From: an uncultured Lachnospiraceae bacterium
Lineage (GTDB): Bacteria > Bacillota > Clostridia > Lachnospirales > Lachnospiraceae
NCBI GenBank assembly: GCA_910586125.1
Contig: CAJUHP010000002.1
Coordinates: 1 to 64,000, forward strand
Reading direction: 5' to 3'
DNA: 64,000 nt
Shown piece by piece: positions 16,528 through 26,253 of the stretch. Positions within the stretch are counted from its first letter, which is position 1. The number at the start of each line of letters is the position of its first letter. The notes beneath the pieces are model-generated. The model saw nothing but the letters and a program-made list of their open reading frames with translations, had not been told where the DNA came from and searched no databases. The translations under genes were made by a program, and so were the position numbers.

Positions 16528-16636
16528 TTATACCATAGATGGCAGGTTTCTTCGGAACCAGCTTTTCTATTTTGGTATAACAGTGGGGCCATTGTCCCAT
16601 AGATGATTACTTATCTATGGAGCAATGGCCCCTTTT
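16528..16636 (+). terminator. Compound hairpin and terminator after the Fic gene
   Basis: Outer pair TTATACCA (16528-16535) and TGGTATAA (16573-16580); then a long hairpin with arms GGGGCCATTG..CCATAGAT (16585-16604) and ATCTATGG..CAATGGCCCC, ending at 16632 and followed by TTTT. This is a strong rho-independent terminator. The interval 16449-16810 holds no gene. Confidence 0.75.
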
Positions 16637-16810
16637 ATTAACTCCCCGTATGCTGGCTTGATTATATTCAGGCAAACCTCCTTGTAAATCTCCATCGGAC
16701 AGTGTTGCCGTCAGTCAGTGATGCCGCGGCATCGCCTCCCTCCTCCGCCTTGCCGATGAAAATTTATCCTGCAAAGTTTCGCCAGATATAATCGAGCCGG
16801 TACACTATTT

Positions 16811-18043
16811 TTACATCTCATATGTAGCCGTCGTATTGACCAGTCTGGGCCGATATCCTTTCTCTTCCAGAGCATGAACGATTTTGTTTTTATGCTCTGT
16901 TCCGAACGCCTCCATTGTAATGCGCAGTTCTACCGATTCGCTGCGGTTCATGTTCACAAACTGGTTGTGATCCAGCTTGATGATACTTCCCTGCTCTTCC
17001 CCGACGATCTGAGCCACGTTCGCCAGCGCTCCCGGCTTATCCGCCAAAAGTACGGAGACTGTAAAGATCCGATCCCGCAGAATCAGTCCGCTCTGCACCA
17101 CGGAGGCGATCGTCACCACATCCATGTTGCCGCCGCTCAACACCGATACGATTTTCTTTCCCTTGACATTTTTCAGATGCCGCAGAGCCGCCACCGTCAG
17201 CAAGCCGGAATTCTCCACCACCATCTTGTGGTTCTCCATCATATCCAAAAGAGCGACCACCAGCTCGGAGTCCTCGATCAGAATTACCTCGTCGATATTC
17301 TTTTGAATGTAGGGAAGAAGCTTATCGCCGGGCGTTTTTACCGCCGTACCGTCGGCAATCGTATTGACACGGGGCAGCGTCACCACTTTCCCCTGGCGCA
17401 GAGACTGTTCCACACAGTTCGCTCCCGCCGGTTCCACACCGATCACCTTGACATGGGGATTCAGCATCTTTGCTAACGTCGCCACACCGGTGAACAGACC
17501 GCCGCCCCCCATGGGAACCAAAATATAGTCCACCGTCGGCAGCTCTTTGATAATTTCCATGGCAATGGTACCCTGTCCGGTCGCTACTGCCAGATCGTTA
17601 AAAGGATGAATAAACGTCAGATTTTTCTCTTCCGCCAACTGATACGCATACTCGCAGGCATCGTCATAGACATCGCCGTGGAGAATGACATTGGCGCCGT
17701 ATCCCTTTGTGCGGTTAACCTTGATTAACGGTGTCGTCACCGGCATAACCACGGTTGCCGGTACACCGTAGCAGCGGGCCGCATAGGCCACGCCCTGGGC
17801 ATGGTTGCCGGCGGAAGCCGTGATCAGCCCTCTCTGTTTTTCTTCCTCGGACAGCGTACTGATCTTGTAATAGGCCCCCCTCACCTTATACGCGCCTGTG
17901 TACTGCAGATTTTCCGGCTTAAAATAAATCTTGTTGCCGCTTAATTTGCTGTAATGCTCGCTGTAGACCAGCTTGGTCTCCAGGGTCACACGGCTGACGA
18001 TCTCTGCCGCCTCCTCAAAACGTTCCAGGGTAAGTTCATTCAT
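16811..18043 (-). CDS. ilvA: Threonine ammonia-lyase with ACT domain
   Basis: 410 residues from an ATG after AAGGAGG; the 8-base overlap with the end of ftsY indicates coupling. It belongs to fold type II PLP enzymes: the cofactor Lys is Lys53 in GAYKVRGAYY, SAGNHAQG (77-84) binds substrate, and GGGGLFTGVA holds the PLP phosphate. A single C-terminal ACT domain (about 330-408, FTVSVLLADKPGALANVAQI) is of the catabolic/TdcB-like long type. The enzyme converts threonine to 2-oxobutanoate and ammonia, feeding isoleucine synthesis or fermentation. Symbol ilvA is used by convention; a serine-degrading role is possible. Confidence 0.9.
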   Translation of the reverse strand: MNELTLERFEEAAEIVSRVTLETKLVYSEHYSKLSGNKIYFKPENLQYTGAYKVRGAYYKISTLSEEEKQRGLITASAGNHAQGVAYAARCYGVPATVVMPVTTPLIKVNRTKGYGANVILHGDVYDDACEYAYQLAEEKNLTFIHPFNDLAVATGQGTIAMEIIKELPTVDYILVPMGGGGLFTGVATLAKMLNPHVKVIGVEPAGANCVEQSLRQGKVVTLPRVNTIADGTAVKTPGDKLLPYIQKNIDEVILIEDSELVVALLDMMENHKMVVENSGLLTVAALRHLKNVKGKKIVSVLSGGNMDVVTIASVVQSGLILRDRIFTVSVLLADKPGALANVAQIVGEEQGSIIKLDHNQFVNMNRSESVELRITMEAFGTEHKNKIVHALEEKGYRPRLVNTTATYEM

Positions 18044-18992
18044 CTTCTTTTTCCTCCTTCTCCTCTGCTTGCTCGAACAGCGCTCGCACGAACTGATCCG
18101 CATTGAATTTCTGCAGATCGTCGATTTTCTCACCGACACCGATGTATTTTACCGGAATCCCCAGCTCAGACTGGATGGCCACGGCAATGCCGCCTTTGGC
18201 TGTGCCGTCCATCTTAGTCAGAATAATGCCGGTAATCGGAGCCGCCTCCATAAACTGTCTGGCCTGTACTAAAGCGTTCTGACCTGTGGTCCCGTCCAGC
18301 ACGACCAGCGTTTCTTTATAAGCATCGGGATATTCCCTGTCGATGACACGATTGATTTTCTTCAGCTCTTCCATCAGGTTCTTTTTATTGTGCAGTCTGC
18401 CGGCGGTATCACAGATCAGCACGTCGGCACGCCGGGAGCGGGCCGCATTGACGGCATCATAGACGATAGCCGCCGGGTCCGAACCTTCCCGTCCGCTTAT
18501 GATATCCACACCGGCCCGGTTTGCCCATTCGACCAATTGCTCGGCGGCGGCGGCCCGAAAGGTGTCCGCTGCTGCCAGAATCACCCTTTTCCCGTCATCC
18601 CGCAACTGACCCGCCAGCTTTCCAATCGAAGTCGTCTTGCCCACGCCGTTGACGCCGATCACCAGCACCACCGAAGGCTGCTTTTCAAAATCATAAGCGT
18701 TCTCCCCCAAATCCATCTGCGCGCGGATGCTTTCGATCAGCGTTTCCCGGCACTGGGCCGGGTTTTTGATCCTCTCTTCTTTGACCCTTCGTCTCAAATC
18801 TTCCAAAATCTTTGTCGTGGTCTGTATACCCAGGTCGCCCATAATCAGAGTCTCTTCGATCTCTTCATAGAAATCGTCGTCAATCTCTGAATAGCCGTTG
18901 AAAATAGAATCCACTCCGGAGACAATGTTGTCCCGCGTTTTTGCCAGACCCGCTTTCAGACGGCTGAAAAACCCTCTCTTCTCCTCGCTCAT
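18036..18992 (-). CDS. ftsY: Signal recognition particle receptor FtsY
   Basis: 318 residues. It has the NG GTPase core without a long acidic A domain: N-domain helices to about residue 100, P-loop GVNGVGKT (113-120), AADTFRAAAAEQL, DTAGR, and ILTKMDGTAKGG. The N-terminus FFSRLKAGLAKTRDNI is the amphipathic membrane-contact segment. It docks ribosome-SRP complexes at the membrane. It overlaps smc by 4 bp (ATGA type) and ilvA by 8 bp, so the three are in one translationally coupled operon. The C-terminus is a run of Glu/Lys/Asp. Confidence 0.96.
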   Translation of the reverse strand: MSEEKRGFFSRLKAGLAKTRDNIVSGVDSIFNGYSEIDDDFYEEIEETLIMGDLGIQTTTKILEDLRRRVKEERIKNPAQCRETLIESIRAQMDLGENAYDFEKQPSVVLVIGVNGVGKTTSIGKLAGQLRDDGKRVILAAADTFRAAAAEQLVEWANRAGVDIISGREGSDPAAIVYDAVNAARSRRADVLICDTAGRLHNKKNLMEELKKINRVIDREYPDAYKETLVVLDGTTGQNALVQARQFMEAAPITGIILTKMDGTAKGGIAVAIQSELGIPVKYIGVGEKIDDLQKFNADQFVRALFEQAEEKEEKEDE

Positions 18993-21900
18993 GCTCCTTC
19001 TCCTTCCTCGTCGGTCAGATTTACGCTGACCAGCGTCGATACGCCCTTCTCCTGCATCGTAATGCCGTACAGGCGATCCGCCCGCAGCATAGTGCCTCTG
19101 CGGTGGGTAATCAGAATAAACTGCGTGTGGTCGGTCAGTTTTCCCAGATATCCGGCAAACCGATCCACATTGCTGTCGTCCAGCGCCGCTTCAATCTCAT
19201 CCAGAAGGCAAAACGGCGATGGTTTCAGATTTTGAATGGCAAACAAAAGACTGATCGCGGTCAGCGCTTTCTCGCCGCCGGATAGCTGCATCATATTCTG
19301 CAGTTTTTTGCCCGGAGGCTGCGCAATGATCTGAACGCCGGCGTTCAGGATATCCTCTCCTTCCACCAGACTGAGCGTCCCATGACCGCCGCCGAACAAT
19401 TCCTGAAACACCGCGTCAAATTCTGTCTTGATTTCCTCAAATTTTTCAGAAAAACGGCGCCGCATTCCCTCGTCCAGCTCCGCAATAATCTGTTCCAAAG
19501 ACTCCTTTGCCTGGATCAGATCCTCATGCTGCCCTTTTAAAAACACATAGCGTTCGTGAACTTCCCGGAATTCTTCGATGGCGTTGACATTGACGTCTCC
19601 CAAATCCTTCATCTGCTTTTTAAGCTCCTGCGAGCGGGTGCGGATGCGTGCCGGGCTTTCGTACTCTTCTCCCTCCCGACGAAGCTCTCTGGCCGCGGCC
19701 GGCGTCAGCTCATACTCATTCCAGATATATTGAATCAGGCTTTCCTTCTGTTCCCTGTATTTTTCCATCTGGCTCTCCAGACGGTATGACTCCTTGTCCA
19801 GACGGTTTACCTCAGAAAGCAGCGCTTCCCTCTTTTCGATAAATCGCTTCTGACTGGCTGTTTCTTCTTCCCGCCGGGCTGCCAGCTCTCTGGACTCTTC
19901 TTCCAGCGCCGCGCAGATTTCTTTCAAGCTCGCAAGCTCACCAACGGCCGCCTCGATCTGTATTTGTTTTTCGGCTGCCGACTGTCTGGACTGACTGCTT
20001 TGTGCCTCCAGCTCATGGGCTTCTTCCCGCAGAGCCTGCATCTCCCGGCCCAAACGCATAATATTTTCAGACAGAAAACTATCTTTCTGAGTAAGCGTCT
20101 GAACAGAAACCTGTACCTGAGATAGAATCTGCGCCTGTCGGCCCCGCTCCTCCTTTTTTTCTTCCAATTCCGCCATATTCTGATGGATCTGTTCTTCGGA
20201 TTCCCGGTTCCGATTCTCCAAATTTTCAGTCTGGCCCATCAGCTCCTTGCGGCTGCTCTCAATCTGCGCTTTCTGTCCCTCGATCTGGGAAGCCTCCCGC
20301 ATCAGTTCTCTATAACTTTTTTCCAGCTCCTGATAGCGGGACAACGCCTGCTCCCGGTTCAGATTCGCCGTATTCAGCTTCAGGCGGCATTCACCGGCCT
20401 CCTGTGTCAGCCGGGAAAAAGCTTCTTTCTCCCGGCTTTCCCTTGCAAGCGTTTCCTGAAGCGCTTTTCTCTTTTCTCGCCCAGTCTCCTCGCTGGCGGC
20501 AAGAGAAGCGGAAAGCTCGTCGATCTCTCTCTTTCTTCCCAGAAGATTGCTGCTGTTTTTAAAAGCGCCGCCGGTCAGAGAACCTCCCGCGCTTAAGAGT
20601 TCCCCCTCCAATGTCACCATACGGATGCTGTATCGGTATTTTCTGGCGATCGCCAGAGCATGATCCATGTGATCGACCACTAAAATCCGGCCTAAAAGAT
20701 ACCTCGCCAATGCAGTCTGACCGCCCTTGACACGAACCAGGCTGTCGGCCAGGCCGATGGCTCCGGGCTCCCGCAGCGCTGCGGTTTCGCGGAATTCACC
20801 GCTGTTTCGTATGCTTTCCAGAGGAAGGAACGTCGCCCGCCCGTATTTATTCTGCTTCAGATAAGAAATCAGTCCCTTGGCACAATGTTCCGTCTCCGTG
20901 ACGATGTTTTGGATTGAACCTCCCAGAGCGGTCTCAATGGCAGTCTCATACTTCTGTTCCGCCTCGATCAGATCCGCCACCACCCCGACGACGCCGGGAT
21001 AGCGCTCTCTCACTTCCATCACGCGGCGGACGCTGCCGCCATATCCCTCGTACCGTTCCGCTATATTTTTCAGAGATTCCAGCCTGGCATGCACAGACTG
21101 CGTCTGCCGCTCGGCCTCGCTGACCTCCCGGCGAAGTTTTGCGGCCTGTGTTTCGGCCTCTGTCAGAGAAGCTGCCGTTTCCTCTCCTTTTCTGGTCAGC
21201 TCCGAAAGCTGTTCTTCCCATTCGCTCCGCTCTGTGTCCTGCTTTGCCTGTTCATTCTGCCAGGTTTCCATCTCGCTTTTGACCTTGATAAGCTGCGCCC
21301 GAATCTGCGAGTGACGGGCGGCGCTCTGTTCCAGGAGCGTATCATAACGCTGCATTTTTACGCCCACGCCGGCTTTTTCGTTGAGCGTATCAATCATCCC
21401 TTTTTTCTTTTGCTCCACTTCCTGTTCCAGCGCGCGGATGGCATCCTCCAGCCATTCCATCTGTGCCTGTTTTTCGTTCTGCTCCTGATACAGAAGATCC
21501 CGTTCTTCTTTCAGATCCTTTTTGGAGACAGTCAAGGCATCCTTCTCGCTCTCATGCGCCTGCATCTGCTCCCGGATATTTCCCAGCCGGCCGGCATAAT
21601 GCTCCTCGTTTCGCTCCTCCCCGTGAATCTGCTCCTTCAAAACCTGGATCTGTCCTTCCAACCCCTCCTTGCGGATACCGGCCTGCACCAGACGGCTGTG
21701 ACAGTCCTCCACCTGGTCATTGCGCTCTTTTAACGTACAGGCCATCTCCTCGTACTGTTCTTTCCACTGGCCGGCCGTCTCTCTGGCTTCGGACAGATGT
21801 TCCCCCACGACCCGAATATTTTCTGCTGTCTGCGCCATCTTTTGATCGCTGGCTTCGGTTTCCAGCAAAAAATGCTGGACGTCGTACAGGCGCAGCTCGT

Positions 21901-22558
21901 CCCGCAGACGCAGATACTCTTTTGCTTTCTCCGCCTGTTTTTCCAGAGGACCCACCTGCTTTTCCAGCTCGCTTAAAATATCGGAGACACGGACCAGATT
22001 TGCCTCCTCATTCTCCAATTTTTTCACGGTTACGGATTTGCGCTTCTTAAACTTAACAATACCGGCGGCTTCGTCCAGCAGTTCTCTGCGCTCCTCCGGT
22101 CTTCCGCTCACAATCTGATCTATCTGCCCCTGCCCTATGATGGAATATCCCTCTTTGCCGATACCCGTATCATAAAACAGCTCATAAACGTCACGCAGCC
22201 GGCAGGCTGCTCCGTTCATCCGGTATTCACTCTCGCCGGAGCGATAGACGCGGCGGGAGACTGTGACCTCATCACAGTCCAGGTTGAGGCTTCGATCCGA
22301 ATTGTCAATGGTGATCGCCACAAAAGCAGCTCCCTGCGGCTTGCGGTTCTGCGTCCCGGAAAAAATTACATCCTGCATATTGGAGCCGCGAAGCTGTCGG
22401 GCACTCTGTTCGCCCAGCACCCAGCGCACAGCATCCGCCACATTGCTTTTACCGCTGCCGTTTGGCCCTACAATACAGGTTATGCCGTCGGTGAAATCCA
22501 GATTGATCCGGTTGGCAAACGATTTAAAACCGGACACTTCGATTCGTCTTAAATACAT
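18989..22558 (-). CDS. smc: Chromosome segregation ATPase SMC
   Basis: 1189 residues, full length. The N-terminal head starts MYLRRIEVSGFKSFANR with P-loop GPNGSGKSN (31-39); two long coiled coils flank a hinge at about 510-680, which contains GVVGVVADLIEAEQKYETAI. The C-terminal head has the ABC signature LSGGEKALTAISLLFAIQ and Walker B PFCLLDEIEAALDD. It organises and separates replicated chromosomes with ScpA/ScpB, which are not in the window. I start at the Met at 22558, within the end of rnc (10-bp overlap), because the family begins there; an extension to 22591 is unlikely. Confidence 0.96.
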   Translation of the reverse strand: MYLRRIEVSGFKSFANRINLDFTDGITCIVGPNGSGKSNVADAVRWVLGEQSARQLRGSNMQDVIFSGTQNRKPQGAAFVAITIDNSDRSLNLDCDEVTVSRRVYRSGESEYRMNGAACRLRDVYELFYDTGIGKEGYSIIGQGQIDQIVSGRPEERRELLDEAAGIVKFKKRKSVTVKKLENEEANLVRVSDILSELEKQVGPLEKQAEKAKEYLRLRDELRLYDVQHFLLETEASDQKMAQTAENIRVVGEHLSEARETAGQWKEQYEEMACTLKERNDQVEDCHSRLVQAGIRKEGLEGQIQVLKEQIHGEERNEEHYAGRLGNIREQMQAHESEKDALTVSKKDLKEERDLLYQEQNEKQAQMEWLEDAIRALEQEVEQKKKGMIDTLNEKAGVGVKMQRYDTLLEQSAARHSQIRAQLIKVKSEMETWQNEQAKQDTERSEWEEQLSELTRKGEETAASLTEAETQAAKLRREVSEAERQTQSVHARLESLKNIAERYEGYGGSVRRVMEVRERYPGVVGVVADLIEAEQKYETAIETALGGSIQNIVTETEHCAKGLISYLKQNKYGRATFLPLESIRNSGEFRETAALREPGAIGLADSLVRVKGGQTALARYLLGRILVVDHMDHALAIARKYRYSIRMVTLEGELLSAGGSLTGGAFKNSSNLLGRKREIDELSASLAASEETGREKRKALQETLARESREKEAFSRLTQEAGECRLKLNTANLNREQALSRYQELEKSYRELMREASQIEGQKAQIESSRKELMGQTENLENRNRESEEQIHQNMAELEEKKEERGRQAQILSQVQVSVQTLTQKDSFLSENIMRLGREMQALREEAHELEAQSSQSRQSAAEKQIQIEAAVGELASLKEICAALEEESRELAARREEETASQKRFIEKREALLSEVNRLDKESYRLESQMEKYREQKESLIQYIWNEYELTPAAARELRREGEEYESPARIRTRSQELKKQMKDLGDVNVNAIEEFREVHERYVFLKGQHEDLIQAKESLEQIIAELDEGMRRRFSEKFEEIKTEFDAVFQELFGGGHGTLSLVEGEDILNAGVQIIAQPPGKKLQNMMQLSGGEKALTAISLLFAIQNLKPSPFCLLDEIEAALDDSNVDRFAGYLGKLTDHTQFILITHRRGTMLRADRLYGITMQEKGVSTLVSVNLTDEEGEGA

Positions 22559-23268
22559 GTCTGATCCAGTCCCTGTTTTTTTCTCAGGCACAAAATAGCC
22601 TGGTATGCCGCCTGCTGCTCGGCGGCTTTCTTGGTGTGCCCGCTGCCGCGCCCCATTTCGCCGCCGTCAAAGAGGACACGAACCAAAAACAGCCGGTCAT
22701 GAGCCGGCCCGCTCTCCTCGATCAACTCGTAGGCCAGATGTCCGCTGCCGTCCTCTTTCTGTACCATTTCCTGCAGGATGGTCTTGCTATCAAAAAAGAG
22801 CTTTTTGTGTTCCAGATCATTTAAAATAAAGCGGTGAATAAACTCTTTCGCATTAGCAAAACCGCCATCCAGATAAATCGCACCGATCAAGGCTTCCAGC
22901 GCATCCGAAATCAGCGACGCACGGCTGCGGCCGCCCGTGGCCTCCTCCCCGCGCCCCAGTATCAAAAAACGCTGTAGATCAAAGGCTCTGGCACAGAAGT
23001 CCAGTGTCGGTTCACAGACAATACTGGCCCGCAGCCGTGTCAGCCGTCCCTCATTTTCTGTGGGGTAATGAAAATACAGATATTCGCTGGTGACAATTTC
23101 CAGAACTGCGTCGCCTAAAAATTCCAACCGTTCATTGCAGTCTGTTTTCAGCATATGATGTTCATTAATATAGGAGCTGTGCGTCATCGCTCTTTCGAGT
23201 AAGCTCGGATCCTGAAAAATGTATCCGGTCGCCCGCTCCAGCTCTTCCCATTGTTTTTTTCTGTCCAT
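22549..23268 (-). CDS. rnc: Ribonuclease III
   Basis: 239 residues. The catalytic signature NERLEFLGDAVLE spans 45-57, including the metal-binding Glu and Asp; a second acidic cluster (LISDALEALIGAIYLDGG) follows at about 110-130. The dsRNA-binding domain covers about 165-235, with GRGSGHTKKAAEQQAAYQA. The enzyme processes rRNA precursors and structured mRNAs. GAGGGAAAGAG precedes the ATG. It overlaps smc, and acpP lies 172 bp upstream with a hairpin between. Confidence 0.96.
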   Translation of the reverse strand: MDRKKQWEELERATGYIFQDPSLLERAMTHSSYINEHHMLKTDCNERLEFLGDAVLEIVTSEYLYFHYPTENEGRLTRLRASIVCEPTLDFCARAFDLQRFLILGRGEEATGGRSRASLISDALEALIGAIYLDGGFANAKEFIHRFILNDLEHKKLFFDSKTILQEMVQKEDGSGHLAYELIEESGPAHDRLFLVRVLFDGGEMGRGSGHTKKAAEQQAAYQAILCLRKKQGLDQTCI

Positions 23269-23327
23269 CTCTTTCCCTCTGTCAAGGGAAGAAAAACTCT
23301 TCCCGCATACATATGTTCAAAAGGACA

Positions 23328-23355
23328 GAGACAGCTCCTGGCTGGGGGCTGTCTC
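23328..23355 (-). terminator. Hairpin between acpP and rnc
   Basis: GAGACAGC and GCTGTCTC form an 8-bp stem with a 12-base loop; on the minus strand a short TTTT follows after a few bases. It may partly terminate acpP transcripts or be a processing site. Confidence 0.45.
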
Positions 23356-23440
23356 CGATTTCCTGTCACTTTTATGGCTTTCCACCCAGGCAAAGCCGCT
23401 GCTGCACCGATTTATACAGCGCTGCATTCATCTTGAAACC

Positions 23441-23665
23441 TTACTGCGCGTCCTTGATCTTCTCCAACGCATCGCCGACTGTCACGATTGATTCTGCGTC
23501 TTCGTCAGTGATCTCGATATCAAACTCGCTGCTGATTGCGGAAATGATCTGGTACACGTCCAGAGAATCTGCATCCAGATCCTCAAAAGCGGTTTCTGTG
23601 GTCACTTTCTCCGGCTCAATTTGCAGGACCTCCACGATAATATCACGCAGTTTCTCGAATTCCAT
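23441..23665 (-). CDS. acpP: Acyl carrier protein
   Basis: 74 residues, acidic, with the phosphopantetheine attachment site DADSLDVYQ (Ser34). A four-helix ACP layout is evident, with helix II starting at Ser34 ([15 protein letters not shown]). It carries growing acyl chains for fatty acid synthesis and donates them to PlsX, whose gene is 84 bp upstream. The usual motif is DSLDxVE; here Tyr-Gln follow Val, a mild variant seen in Clostridia. GGATGGAG precedes the ATG. Confidence 0.95.
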   Translation of the reverse strand: MEFEKLRDIIVEVLQIEPEKVTTETAFEDLDADSLDVYQIISAISSEFDIEITDEDAESIVTVGDALEKIKDAQ

Positions 23666-23749
23666 CTCTACTCCATCCTTTCAAAACATATTTGCGCCGT
23701 CCCTCCGGCGTTTGTATACTAACGAAGAGATTGATTCTCCTTCGATAGC

Positions 23750-24751
23750 TTACTGGTATAATTTTTCAAACTGCTCGTGAATCTTCTGTTCTTTAAAAGT
23801 CAGACACTGGATCAGACAGTTGCATACTTCCTTCTCCGTAGAACTGCCGTGAGTCTTAACCACCAGGCCGTTCAGTCCCAGAAGCGGCGCGCCGCCGTAT
23901 TCGCTGGCGTCAAAGCGTTTCACTGTCTCTTTCAATGCCGGCTTTACCAAAAGCGCTCCCATTTTACTGCGCAGGCTGGACATCATGCCGGCTTTAATCT
24001 CGGAAATCAGCGCACCGCCGACTCCCTCATACAGCTTCAGAATTACATTTCCTGTAAAACCCTCGCAGACAATGACGTCGGCCCCCCCGTGAGGTATCTC
24101 CCTGGCTTCAATACTGCCGATAAAACGGATATCCGGGCAATCCCGCAAAAGAGGGTATGTGGCTTTCACCAGCGCGTTTCCCTTCTCCTCCTCCACTCCG
24201 ATGTTCACCAGAGCAACGCGGGGATTTTTTACCCCCATGGCATTTTCATAATAGACCGAACCCAGCCGGGCAAACTGCAGCAGATGCTCCGGACGGGCGT
24301 CCACGTTGGCGCCGTTATCCACCAGCAGAGAGGTTCCCTTTGTCGTCGGTATAAATGCGCCGAGAGGAGGACGCCGGACTCCGCGCATCCGCCCCACAAT
24401 CAACTGCGCTCCCACCAGAACAGCACCGGTAGAGCCTGCGGAAACAAATGCGTCGGCCCTCTTATTTTTTACCAGTTCCAGCGCAACCGCAATCGAGGAA
24501 TCTTTCTTATGGCGTATCGCCGCGACCGGTGCTTCGTCACAGGAGATCTCCTGCGACGCGGGTATAATCTCCATCCGTTTCTTATCGTAGGTATATTTTG
24601 CACATTCCTGCCGCAGAAGTTCTTCTCTGCCCACCAGCAGTATATTGATATTCGGCTTTTTCTCCATGGCCTTGACCGCTCCCCGGATCATTACATCCGG
24701 CGCGTGGTCTCCGCCCATGGCGTCCAGCGCTACTGTCAGAATGTCTTCCAT
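23750..24751 (-). CDS. plsX: Phosphate acyltransferase PlsX
   Basis: 333 residues. The N-terminus VALDAMGGDHAPDVMIRGAV is diagnostic for PlsX, and SAGSTGAVLVGA and CEGFTGNVILKL are further conserved blocks. The enzyme converts acyl-ACP to acyl-phosphate for phospholipid synthesis, working with the neighbouring acpP product. rpmF, which often precedes plsX, is not found; instead a 148-bp gap with palindromes separates it from a GH13 gene, so transcription of plsX-acpP-rnc-smc-ftsY-ilvA probably begins here. Start after GGAAAGGA. Confidence 0.96.
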   Translation of the reverse strand: MEDILTVALDAMGGDHAPDVMIRGAVKAMEKKPNINILLVGREELLRQECAKYTYDKKRMEIIPASQEISCDEAPVAAIRHKKDSSIAVALELVKNKRADAFVSAGSTGAVLVGAQLIVGRMRGVRRPPLGAFIPTTKGTSLLVDNGANVDARPEHLLQFARLGSVYYENAMGVKNPRVALVNIGVEEEKGNALVKATYPLLRDCPDIRFIGSIEAREIPHGGADVIVCEGFTGNVILKLYEGVGGALISEIKAGMMSSLRSKMGALLVKPALKETVKRFDASEYGGAPLLGLNGLVVKTHGSSTEKEVCNCLIQCLTFKEQKIHEQFEKLYQ

Positions 24752-24789
24752 TCCAGATTCCTTTCCGCATCCGATACCGAGATACCTGT

Positions 24790-24850
24790 AAGTATACTTT
24801 TTTATTTCATGAGAAGCTTATTGGATCGGGGATACTCGTAGAGTATACTT
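24790..24850 (-). promoter_or_regulatory. Palindromes upstream of plsX
   Basis: AAGTATACTT (24790-24799) is a perfect palindrome, and ATACTC-GTA-GAGTAT (24832-24846) a second; the latter runs into another AGTATACTT. TATACT within them could serve as minus-10 elements on the minus strand. No minus-35 stands out. The plsX promoter region and possible operator are inferred. Confidence 0.35.
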
Positions 24851-24899
24851 GAAAATATTTGAGAAATCAATATAATTTATCCGAAAAAAGATATTTTAC

Positions 24900-26210
24900 T
24901 TATCTCTCCATTTTCCAATATGCCGCACTGTAGGGCGCCAGCTCGCTTCCTCCTCCAAAATCATGACTTTCTCCTGTCAGCAAATCCTCCGCCTGGCCGC
25001 AGCCGGCATCAAAGTGGGCGACAAAGGGTTTGTCATCGATATTAATCGCTACCAGCACTCTCTCATTCTCGGATTTCCTCTCAAAAATACACTGCAGATT
25101 CGTCAGGACAACCGGCCGGAAACTTCCATAGTTCAGTGCTTCGCTTTCTTTCTTGGCCTGTGCCAGCCGGCTGATCCAATGTGTTAAATCGGTCTTCAGA
25201 GGAATCGGAGGACAGATCCGAAGCGCTGGATCTCCCTGGCTTTTCTGCCCTTCCTCCCCCCATTCGCTTCCATAATAAACACAGGGAATTCCCGGCATAC
25301 CAAAGCAGAGGGCATACAAAAGAGGAAGATGCGCCGGATTCGTCAGAATGCTGGCGGCTCTGGTCACATCATGATTGTCTACAAAGGACAACAGGTGCTT
25401 TCCTTTATACAGAGTCCATTCTTCCGGACCGAACTGGCGGTTGAGAGAATGAATAATCTCAAACATATTGCGGCTGTTCATGCTGGACCACATGCCCTTA
25501 TAGCATTCATAATTGGTGACGGAATGCAGCATCTGATCCCCTAAAAGCCGGTTGTAATCTCCGTGAAGAACCTCGCCCACCAGGAAAAAGTCCGGTTTTA
25601 AACTGTCGCAGAAATTTCTAAGACGCCGGATAAAATCCAGATCCAGGCAATACGCCACATCCAGTCTAAGGCCGTCTATATCCCACCAATCCACCCACAT
25701 GCGCACGCTCTCCAGCAGATAATCCACCACGGCCGGATTGTGCAGATTGAGCTTTACCAGGTCAAAATTCCCCTCCCAGCCCTCATACCACAGACCATCG
25801 TTGTAGGGAGAATTCCCCTGAAAATTCAGATAAAACCAGTCTTTAAAAGGCGAATTCTCCCGATTTTTCAAAACGTCCTGAAATGCAAAAAAACCGCGTC
25901 CCGCGTGATTGAATACGCCGTCCAGCACCACACGGATTTTGTTCTCGTGAAGACTGCGGCATACTTTGGCAAAATCTTCCCGGCTTCCCAGGCGCACATC
26001 CAGCTTTCGATAATCCCTGGTATTATAACCGTGAGTATCGGATTCCAGAAGCGGCGAAAAATATACCGCGTTGGCACCTGTCTCCAGAATATGAGGGATC
26101 CAGTCCAAAACCTTCAGAATCCGGTTGTCTGGCTGGCCGTCATTTTCAAAAGGAGCTCCGCAGAAACCCAGCGGATAAATCTGGTAAAACACGCTCTCAT
26201 ATGCCCACAT
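24900..26210 (-). CDS. GH13 alpha-glucosidase/maltodextrin-degrading enzyme
   Basis: 436 residues from an ATG after AGGAGG. Catalytic motifs are visible: DGVFNHAG (97-104), nucleophile Asp184 in GLRLDVAY, acid/base Glu213 in LVGEVLHGD, and FVDNHDVTR with the third Asp. No signal peptide is present, so it acts inside the cell, probably on maltodextrins (neopullulanase/cyclomaltodextrinase-like subfamily), though it lacks the N-terminal beta domain often found in that group. Substrate assignment is an inference. It has its own promoter and lies downstream of galM. Confidence 0.85.
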   Translation of the reverse strand: MWAYESVFYQIYPLGFCGAPFENDGQPDNRILKVLDWIPHILETGANAVYFSPLLESDTHGYNTRDYRKLDVRLGSREDFAKVCRSLHENKIRVVLDGVFNHAGRGFFAFQDVLKNRENSPFKDWFYLNFQGNSPYNDGLWYEGWEGNFDLVKLNLHNPAVVDYLLESVRMWVDWWDIDGLRLDVAYCLDLDFIRRLRNFCDSLKPDFFLVGEVLHGDYNRLLGDQMLHSVTNYECYKGMWSSMNSRNMFEIIHSLNRQFGPEEWTLYKGKHLLSFVDNHDVTRAASILTNPAHLPLLYALCFGMPGIPCVYYGSEWGEEGQKSQGDPALRICPPIPLKTDLTHWISRLAQAKKESEALNYGSFRPVVLTNLQCIFERKSENERVLVAINIDDKPFVAHFDAGCGQAEDLLTGESHDFGGGSELAPYSAAYWKMER

Positions 26211-26253
26211 CGTTTTTTCCTCCTGTGTCTGTCTTCTTTTCCGTTTTACGAAT

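Noticed and set aside
23777..24841. A plus-strand open frame of about 350 codons
   Set aside because: It is antisense to plsX over nearly its whole length; plsX has diagnostic motifs and this frame has none.
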